Below, one piece after another: positions 56,383-64,000 of a DNA stretch of 64,000 bases (positions are counted from its first letter, which is position 1; every line of letters begins with the position of its first letter). The stretch covers positions 31,099,704 to 31,163,703 of the forward strand of contig NC_087070.1 in assembly GCF_963678635.1 (NCBI RefSeq), given 5' to 3'. The translations under genes and the position numbers were made by a program. The notes beneath the pieces are model-generated. The model searched no databases and was not told the origin of the DNA. It was given only the letters and a program-made list of their open reading frames with translations. This DNA comes from Symsagittifera roscoffensis. Taxonomy: Eukaryota > Xenacoelomorpha > Acoela > Convolutidae.

Positions 56383-57385
56383 AAATCTTAAGAACCTTCC
56401 TTAGAAGTAATGAACAGCTACCACCAGCATATTCATAGATTAAGTACTGAACCGCATGCCGGTTCCCTCTAATTAAGATTTTCCCGAAAAAAAGATGCCG
56501 AAATAGGCTGCACAAACATGAGTAAGCTGCTTCCAAGAAATAAGTCATGCTAAGTCAGATTAATGAACCAATCTGAAATCGACCAATAAAACCCAACAAT
56601 CATTAAGAACATAGCCCACAGACAGTTGGAAAAAATCAATGAACGCCAGTAAACAGAAAAAAAAAATTGACTTTAATTTCAGTGTTCGAATTTCAAAGAA
56701 AAAATTAAATTCCGTAAATCTCTTTGAATTTCTAGAACAATTTATGTTGACACTATTTTTGATTTAATAAACCCAATTTGAGAAAATTGCATCAACAAAT
56801 AAATTTTAAAGTTCGCTGGAAAATCTGATAATTAAAATGTATTTTCGAAATTAGAAGTCGATCATGTTTTTTGTGGCCTTTACAGTGTTCAGTTTGACAG
56901 TGCAGTTTGCCTTCGTTTTAAGAAAGAAAATGAACTGAACTTAAAAGAAGTCAAAATTTAAAGACTTTTCCAGAAAAAAAACATCGCGGCCTCGCAAGAA
57001 CCTAAACAACGTTTAACGACTCTTAATAAATTCAATTTTCAATTTTAAGGTAGTCAACAAATACGCAAAGAAAAACTTCCATTTAGGCCTTAACCAATTA
57101 GGCTTTGTTATATTTCCTCTTATAAGCATTAACGAATGATTTTGTTAGAATAGTTGCGTACCAGATAAAAATCGAGTACCATGCAATCTGATAAAAGGAA
57201 AGATGACAATCGTCCCATTTTTAAGAGTGATGTAACAAGAATCGAATGCTTAATGTTTCGAATCTGAACCCTTCAGAGCCTAAACGACCCCCTTTGGTTA
57301 CTGATGTGGTTTCAGAAAAAAGCTCTGATGTTACACAGACTGAAGTCAACAGTAATTCGCAGCAATCAAAATTTTTCATTTTTAA

Positions 57386-58350
57386 ACACAGGCGAAGCTG
57401 AGCTTCGCACCAACTGCAATACAACACAAATATAAAAACATAAAAAGCCGAAAAAAAACGAAAATTATCGAAAAAAATAGGTCACATAAACTTTCATATG
57501 TCTCGATAGAAGTTCATTGCAGGCAAACAAGCCAGACTCTTGAATTTTAAAACAGCAACAACGGAACAAAACTTACGAATAGAAACAAAGCCGACAATCT
57601 TCGAGCAGACATAAGTTGAGCCGAAGAAAATATGATTTTATAGAAAAAAAAAGTTTCAAGTCCCAACTTAAACATCAAAAGATTACATCAAATATTTTTT
57701 TAGACATCTTCAACTCCCCCCTGAAATTAGAATGAACAACACTTGCACTTGTAACAATAATCAAAATTGTCTAAACCACAAGCAAAATCCGTTGTGGCAA
57801 TTTATCCGACAAAACTTGAGCAAACAAACAAAAACCAGCTCTTTTCCATTTCCAGTTTCCCAGCACCCCCACCCCCCCCCCCCGTAAAATGACAGAATAA
57901 AACTGTTCAAAAATTGGTCTACGGTGTTTTGCATGTTAAAATGCTGTACAAATGTGTTCCCCTGCTCACGTTGACACGTTTTAACGCAGTTTATAATATG
58001 AATAGTCATTATTAATAGACTTTCATATATTAAATTTCAGAAAATATCAAGGGGGGAACTGGAAAAGAGCCGAAAACCAACAATTCATTTGTCTCGGATT
58101 TTATTTTTCTATTTCCTTGATACTGAAAAAAACAAGGTCCGGCCACCAATCGAACCCCCGACCTCAGGGTACAGAAGCAACTGATTTACCTCCAAGTCAA
58201 GAGGGAAGCTACCTGGAAGGTTTTAAGAGAAGTGAAAAGAAGTGAGCTGCATAGTCAGCAAGTGATTCAATTGATTTTGTTAAACTAGTTGTTAACTAAA
58301 AAAAGTCTATATTCCAGTTTGATAACGCTTGCTAATCGCAATCGTAAACA
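57386..58350 (-). mobile_element. SINE-like family B, copy 2
   Basis: The left end carries the perfect hairpin GCGAAGCT-G-AGCTTCGC (about 57391-57407). The tRNA-like part on the minus strand at 58140-58215 has TTGGAGGTAAATCAG and GGGGTTCGATTGG (B box). The right end is TTTGATAACGCTTGCTAATCG. It is longer than typical SINEs (~0.9 kb). Confidence 0.65.
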
Positions 58351-58835
58351 TATTTAATACTTCATAAAAATATGCTTTATCAAAAAAAAAACAGACAAAG
58401 TGAAGGAATTCATTCTTGTGCAAGCACTCTTGATTATCTTATTATCCTCAATATTATAGATATTTATTTATCTAATCGATATTTAAATAAAAAATATTGA
58501 TATTTATTTATCTGATGTCATAACTTCAAAAGACGACTTGCTTCAAAAAAAAAGAAAAATGGACAGACCAAAAATTTAGCTAGAAATAACTGAAATTACT
58601 CCTATAAATTCATATGGCTAAAACATGTTAGGAAAGAAAAAAGGAAGCAGCATGTAGCGCCCATCAAATGTCGGCAAACAAGCGACTCCGGTACAAACAA
58701 GCCACATGAATGCATCAAGGCTAACAAAAGGCCACCTATAAAATATATTTGTTGAGTTTATAGTTAACAGTTCTCAAAAGTATCTCTTAGCAAAAGACAC
58801 ACCACTACACAGGTGTTTTTGGATCCTCATTCAGT

Positions 58836-58841
58836 TTTAAT
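58836..58841 (-). promoter_or_regulatory. Possible poly(A) signal of the minus-strand gene
   Basis: ATTAAA on the minus strand about 75 bp after the TAG stop. Confidence 0.4.
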
Positions 58842-58915
58842 GTCGAGCACGTCTCAACCGGCAGCATGACAATGTTCTCGTGGTCTCAATTTGTATATTG
58901 AATTAATCCCTGCTT

Positions 58916-59515
58916 CTATCTGTAAAGAGAAACGCCCCCTGTTCCCGGAGTCGTATTTGCCCCTTGTCCCATGACTTCAGGAGTGAATGCCAAAATACCT
59001 AGTCTGAATTCACGTGACGCAGCCACTCCACGATTACTTGATACAGCACCGCCAGGAGTGAAAGCTGGAACATCTGGATAAGTTTCCCTTCTGAGTCTCT
59101 CGATGAAACTGCTTGAGGGGTGATCTGTATCAATTGGTAAAGGAGCCGGAGATAGAGACGAAGATGCTCCGGTTGTTCTTCGGGATCCAGCAACTGCACC
59201 TGGACTGTCGATGTTCATTTGAGATCGCATTCTAGTTCCAGGAGTATCGGTAAATGGGCCAAAAGACGAATCCAGATTTCTGTTAGCTGCTCTTGATGAA
59301 TTACCTCCTCCTCCTCCTCCGAAAAGCGAAGTTTTCACAGTTGGTTTTGGCGGCCCTGTTGCTGAGTTTTGTCTCGTACCACTGCCAATGCTGCTTTGAT
59401 GCTCACTTTGGGCTAAATATGCTTTGAACTTTTCAACGTGTTCCATTTCAAGTTTTATTTCAGTCAGAGGTTGTTTGATCATTTTGTCTGATTTGAACAA
59501 AAATGCTATCAAATC
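58916..59515 (-). CDS. Terminal exon of an unidentified gene
   Basis: The minus-strand frame enters through a good acceptor (TTTGTTTTCAG just before 59515) and runs ~200 codons to a TAG at 58916-58918. It begins LIAFLFKSDKMIKQPLTEI, then is Ser/Gly/Thr/Pro-rich and low in hydrophobics, with a Gly run, PFTDTPGTRMRSQMNIDSPG, SSSFIERLRRETYPDVPAF, and ends GTGGVSLYR. Base composition is less AT-rich than the surroundings. The disordered, phospho-site-like C-terminus suggests a cytoskeletal or nuclear protein. The opening acidic-helical stretch and the later ERLRR segment faintly recall the C-terminus of XMAP215/CKAP5 proteins, but this is only a guess. Earlier exons should lie to the right; none was recognised. 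Confidence 0.6.
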   Translation of the reverse strand, partial: DLIAFLFKSDKMIKQPLTEIKLEMEHVEKFKAYLAQSEHQSSIGSGTRQNSATGPPKPTVKTSLFGGGGGGNSSRAANRNLDSSFGPFTDTPGTRMRSQMNIDSPGAVAGSRRTTGASSSLSPAPLPIDTDHPSSSFIERLRRETYPDVPAFTPGGAVSSNRGVAASREFRLGILAFTPEVMGQGANTTPGTGGVSLYR

Positions 59516-59604
59516 TGAAAACAAAGTGAAGCTTCTATTTATATTAAGAATACGCTACAGGCCTATGAATCTTTCACACGCATGAATCTTTGAAGCTTGA
59601 CTTT

Positions 59605-60000
59605 TTTATACGGGCGAAGCAGAGCTTTGCAACGCTCCGCTAAAACACAAATCTAGAATTCTTTGTAAACTAGCGGATAAAAATACAATGGTTGCCACTG
59701 AAAAATGTCAAAAAACTGAAAACAATTGTAACATTTACCTCGAATTATGACACATTTGAGAAACCTGTCAGAAACGCAATCATCAGCAAAAAAATAGGCA
59801 TACAGAGCAAATCAGCGGGCTGCAACTTAACCGAAAACATTTGGGTAAACGACCGTTGAGCCAAAACAAAATTGTTGTCAGAGAAAAGTTTGAGCTAAGA
59901 AGCTTTAAAACACGAAGTTTCTACGCCCTTCACCTAAAACACACTTCTCTTCTATTTCCCTACGACGCAAAATAAGGTGACTGAGCCGCTATAACCTCAT
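59605..60000 (-). mobile_element. SINE-like family B, diverged fragment
   Basis: Has the hairpin end GGGCGAAGCAGAGCTTTGC and a later GTTGAGCC-AAACAAAATTGTT segment shared with copy 2 and with ~54000. No tRNA-like part is visible. Confidence 0.45.
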
Positions 60001-60187
60001 CCGAAACCATTCAAGAGGGAAAAAACGGAAAAAAAAAGGAAATTATTTAAATGTAGAGTTGGTAAATTTACAAATAGGAGAACAACTTTCACTATAAAGG
60101 CTTCTCACTGCTAAACAAGGATACCCCATCGCTATGCTAGTTACACTGAAAGTTTCAACAACAGTAATCTATGTAAAACAATTACAT

Positions 60188-60243
60188 AAACAAACAAGGA
60201 TAGCCGGTTAAAGTGCAAGTAGCACAAAATGTTCCGACCATAA
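60188..60243 (-). repeat. Dispersed hairpin module (decayed copy)
   Basis: Reverse complement of the 411-461 module of the 2.3 kb array: TGGTCGGAACA, then GTGC-TACTT-GCAC, then AACCGGCTATCCTTGTTT. Outside this module the two loci are not clearly alike. Confidence 0.65.
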
Positions 60244-61258
60244 TCTTAAAAAATACAAAGATTTTTCAAATTTTTGTCATTTTTTTGGCGTGGTCTGAAA
60301 AAAAAGGAGCTGAACAAAAAAACTGGAGATCACGTATATTCGACAGCCATAGTAAAATCAGCAAATTGAAAAACAATTTTTGTTGAAAAATTACTTGAAA
60401 TGAAAAAAATGAAAAAAAAAATTCGAAATTTTTTTTCAAGTTCTGCAGTTTTTTGAATTTTTTTTTGTGATTCGAATCACGACAGAAAAGGGTTTAATAA
60501 ACCCAGTCTGATGATTATTTGTGGAACCTGATTTTGCGTGGAAAACAAAGAAAAAACTAAATCAGACCCGAATACAAAGTTCCTCCCCATTTTCAATGAC
60601 CGGAACAAAAATGTTTCAATATATATATCTAAAAAATTTAATTAGATAAGACTGCTAGCAATATCTCTAATAGGCTTTACAAGATAAAACTGCTAGGAGT
60701 TGACTTTATTGAAAAACATGTTAGAATGAAGTAAAAGTGGTAGATCACTCACTGTAGACCACTCATCAATGTAAATTACTCTGAAATTAGTCTTTCAAAT
60801 AATTCTATTTTATTGCGAGTTTTCGCATTTCTAAAACTTGCTAGATTAATATTTTGTGTTGTCTGTTGCAGCAAATTACTTGACGTGAGTTGTCTTATTA
60901 CGTAAAAAAGCTAACACAAAAACCGCGATTAAATGGCCAAATAGCAATTTGAGCAGCAGATAGATACTGAAATTGATCAGTCCGGAAATTTGGGTAGCAG
61001 ACATTGTGTCCATGACAAAGTTTTCTTAAGACGGCAAAAATGCCCTGAAAAACATCCCCAGACATTTGGTTACAAAATTTTCTTTTGGCGATAGTTGTCT
61101 TGGTTCAATTTGTCTTAGACACATGTCTAGAAGAATTTAAACTTCAGCCAAGCGTCAGCTCATGTAATCAGATCCGAGTTGCTTTATGCATATATTAGCT
61201 AAAAAAACAAGCAAAAAATACATTTAATTATTCATATTCAAAAGGGCATTACAAAATT

Positions 61259-61790
61259 TTAACACAGAGGCGAAGTTGCACTTCGCATACACAAGCAAAA
61301 ATAGGACCGATAACACTACTCGGAAAAACTGAATGAGTAAAACTTTGAGTCTACAATATTGCATTAGTGACTCACGCCAATTATTAGTCTACATACTTGC
61401 TAAGTGACGCAAGCCAATTAAGACGCATTAGCAGTACCAGTCAATTTGAAGAAAATTTAGGATCTAACATGCCTCAATTTATAGATCGCACGCATTTAAA
61501 ATAGCATACGAAAAAGTTCATTAAAAACATCCGACCCTGCCCAGGTTCGAACCCTCTTATTTTGCTGCTGGTCTTCTTCCCTACCTCTACGGTACAGATC
61601 CATGATGCCTTGAAGCTAAATTGCTATTTGTAATATAATAGTCTGTGTTGATATCCTTAGCATTGGCTTAACTTAATAGTTAGTTAGTGATCAAAATGAG
61701 CACGTTCAAAATGAAGACTAAAATTTGCGACTTAGCTTGGAGAAAAGAGAGTTCATACTATCACACAAGCTTTGCTTGTGCAATCAAAAC
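61259..61790 (-). mobile_element. SINE-like family A, copy 3
   Basis: Matches 32367-32925. The left end hairpin is GCGAAGT-TGC-ACTTCGC. The minus-strand tRNA-like part near 61533-61596 has B box GGTTCGAAC. The right end has the palindrome CACAAGC-TTT-GCTTGTG. Confidence 0.72.
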
Positions 61791-62034
61791 AAAAACCCTT
61801 CTATAAACTTACTTAGATGGCAATATTTTTTCACTGGTTATTAGAGACAACTCCAATTTGCGATGGCGTTTCTCATAACTAATTATTAATCAAATAAGTA
61901 AACTCCGGAAAAAGCTAAGTAAAATCGTTAAGTAAAAGAAGCTTTTATTTAGCTTAAAAAGTATTAAAAAAACTTTAATAATGTTAAGTAAAAAAGCTTT
62001 GTATTATTCCAAATGATTCAATATTTGAAAACAA

Positions 62035-62083
62035 GAAAAGCCGGTTACTGTGCAAATAGCACAGAATGTTCCGACCATAATCT
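62035..62083 (-). repeat. Dispersed hairpin module
   Basis: Same module. The stem CTGTGC/GCACAG is intact and the loop differs (TATTT on the minus strand). It lies just left of the second duplication unit. Confidence 0.65.
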
Positions 62084-62126
62084 ATAGAAAACTACGGTTT
62101 AGAAAAAAAAATCCAAATTAGTGTAT

Positions 62127-64000
62127 AGAAAATTGCATCAACAAATAAATTTTAAAGTTCGCTGGAAAATCTGATAATTAAAATGTATTTTCGAAATTAG
62201 AAGTCGATCATGTTTTTTGTGGCCTTTACAGTGTTCAGTTTGACAGTGCAGTTTGCCTTCGTTTTAAGAAAGAAAATGAACTGAACTTAAAAGAAGTCAA
62301 AATTTAAAGACTTTTCCAGAAAAAAACATCGCGGCCTCGCAAGAACCTAAACAACGTTCAACGACTCTTACTAAATTCAATTTTCAATTTTAAGGTAGTC
62401 AACAAATACGCAAAGAAAAACTTCCATTTAGGCCTTAACCAATTAGGCTTTGTTATATTTCCCTCATAAGCATTAACGAATGATTTTGTTAGAATAGTTG
62501 CGTACCAGATAAAAATCGAGTACCATGCAATCTGATAAAAGGAAAGATGACAATCGTCCCATTTTTAAGAGTGATGTAACAAGAATCGAATGCTTAATGT
62601 TTCGAATCTGAACCCTTCAGAGCCTAAACGACCCTCTTTGGTTACTGATGTGGTTTCAGAAAAAAGCTCTGATGTTACACAGACTGAAGTCAACAGTAAT
62701 TCGCAGCAATCAAAATTTTTCATTTTCAAACACAGGCGAAGCTGAGCTTCGCACCAACTGCAATACAACACAAATATAAAAACATAAAAAGCCGAAAAAA
62801 AAAAACGAAAATTATCGAAAAAAATAGGTCACAAACTTTCATATGTCTCGATAGAAGTTCATTGCAGGCAAACAAGCCAGACTCTTGAATTTTAAAACAG
62901 CAACAACGGAACAAAACTTACGAATAGAAACAAAGCCGACAATCTTCGAGCAGACATAAGTTGAGCCGAAGAAAATATGATTTTATAGAAAAAAAAAAAG
63001 TTTCAAGTCCCAACTTAAACATCAAAAGATTATATCAAATATTTTTTTAGAAATCTTCAACTCCCCCCTGAAATTAGAATGAACAACACTTGCACTTGTA
63101 ACAATAATCAAAATTGTCTAAAACACAAGCAAAATCCGTTGTGGCAATTTAGCCGACAAAACTTGAGCAAACAAACAAAAACCAGCTCTTTTCCATTTCC
63201 AGTTTCCCAGCACCCCCCCCCCCCCCCCCGTAAAATGACAAAATAAAACTGTTCAAAAATTGGTCTACGGTGTTTTGCATGTTAAAATGCTGTACAAATG
63301 TGTTCCCCTGTTCACGTTGACACGTTTTAACGCAGTCTATAATATGAATAGTCATTATTAATAGACTTTCATATATTAAATTTCAGAAAATATCAAGGGG
63401 GGAACTGGAAAAGAGCCGAAAACCAACAATTCATTTGTCTCGGATTTTATTTTTCTATTTCCTTGATACTGAAAAAAACAAGGTCCGGCCACCAATCGAA
63501 CCCCCGACCTCAGGGTACAGAAGCAACTGATTTACCTCCAAATCAAGAGGGAAGCTACCTGGAAGGTTTTAAGAGAAGTGAAAAGAAGTGAGCTGCATAG
63601 TCAGCAAGTGATTCAATTGATTTTGTTAAACTAGTTGTTAACTAAAAAAAGTCTATATTCCAGTTTGATAACGCTTGCTAATCGCAATCGTAAACATATT
63701 TAATACTTCATAAAAATATGCTTTATCAAAAAAAAAACAGACAAAGTGAAGGAATTCATTCTTGTGCAAGCACTCTTGATTATCTTATTATCCTCAATAT
63801 TATAGATATTTATTTATCTAATCGATATTTAAATAAAAAATATTGATATTTATTTATCTGATGTCATAACTTCAAAAGACGACTTGCTTCAAAAAAAAAG
63901 AAAAATGGACAGACCAAAAATTTAGCTAGAAATAACTGAAATTACTCCTATAAATTCATATGGCTAAAACATGTTAGGAAAGAAAAAAGGAAGCAGCATG
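62127..64000. repeat. Tandem duplication, second unit (cut by window end)
   Basis: About 99% identical to 56781-58654 without any large gap. It includes the second copy of the family B repeat and a poly-C tract near 63214. Confidence 0.93.
62729..63697 (-). mobile_element. SINE-like family B, copy in the duplicated unit
   Basis: Same element as 57386-58350, carried along in the 5.35 kb duplication. Differences are a few bases and the poly-C length. Confidence 0.65.

Larger units (their letters stand above)
56781..62126. repeat. Tandem duplication, first ~5.35 kb unit
   Basis: Its first 1874 bp (56781-58654) recur at 62127-64000, offset 5346 bp, with roughly 1% differences, mostly single-base changes and homopolymer length. 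Because the second copy begins exactly where one unit would end and is still matching at the window edge, the whole 56781-62126 segment is probably one unit. Confidence 0.85.

Noticed and set aside
57386-57430. Helitron 3' end
   Set aside because: The hairpin is suggestive, but a CTRR terminus at the right distance is not shared between copies, and a pol III promoter is present instead.

Overview
The window is eukaryotic, almost certainly from an animal. It is AT-rich, its one well-supported gene is split into ten exons by 0.3-8.5 kb introns, and most of the rest is transposon-derived or tandemly repeated. I cannot name the species. The mix of an SLC22 transporter, Ty3/gypsy elements, tRNA-derived SINE-like repeats and hAT-type MITEs fits many marine invertebrates.

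Layout. 1-8176: three near-identical copies and one diverged partial copy of a ~2.3 kb tandem unit, each carrying an old hAT-type MITE. 8782-52029 (+): an SLC22-like (organic ion transporter, MFS) gene. Exons: 8782-9369, 13003-13159, 20822-20895, 21665-21861, 28841-29068, 29335-29469, 35102-35274, 43755-43855, 44392-44547, 51829-52029. The phases join without conflict into a 2010-nt CDS (669 aa plus stop). Its introns hold three complete-length but broken Ty3/gypsy LTR retrotransposons, all antisense to the gene: 13917-20407 in intron 2, 22215-28501 in intron 4 and 36221-42872 in intron 7. Intron 2 also has a hAT-type MITE with an exact 8-bp target duplication. Intron 4 has the 3' end of a LINE, intron 6 has SINE-like repeats, and intron 9 has five tandem copies of a ~774 bp unit.

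52030-64000 is mostly repeat-rich non-coding sequence. It includes one probable minus-strand terminal exon (58916-59515) of an unidentified gene. The block 56781-58654 recurs at 62127-64000, so a ~5.35 kb tandem duplication runs off the right edge and probably duplicates that exon outside the window.

Most interesting points. In all three LTR elements, which belong to two lineages, the gag start codon is formed across the junction of the 5' LTR and the primer-binding site: the A is the last LTR base and TG begins the PBS. Gag therefore has no leader after the LTR and always starts Met-Ala-Gln. Two of the elements share an aspartic-protease motif Asp-Ser-Ala instead of Asp-Ser/Thr-Gly, and LTRs with perfect hairpins of unrelated sequence at the same place. 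The SLC22 gene uses a GC-AG intron. Several non-coding repeat families (tRNA-containing with hairpin ends, hAT MITEs, a hairpin module) recur in different contexts, including inside both tandem arrays.
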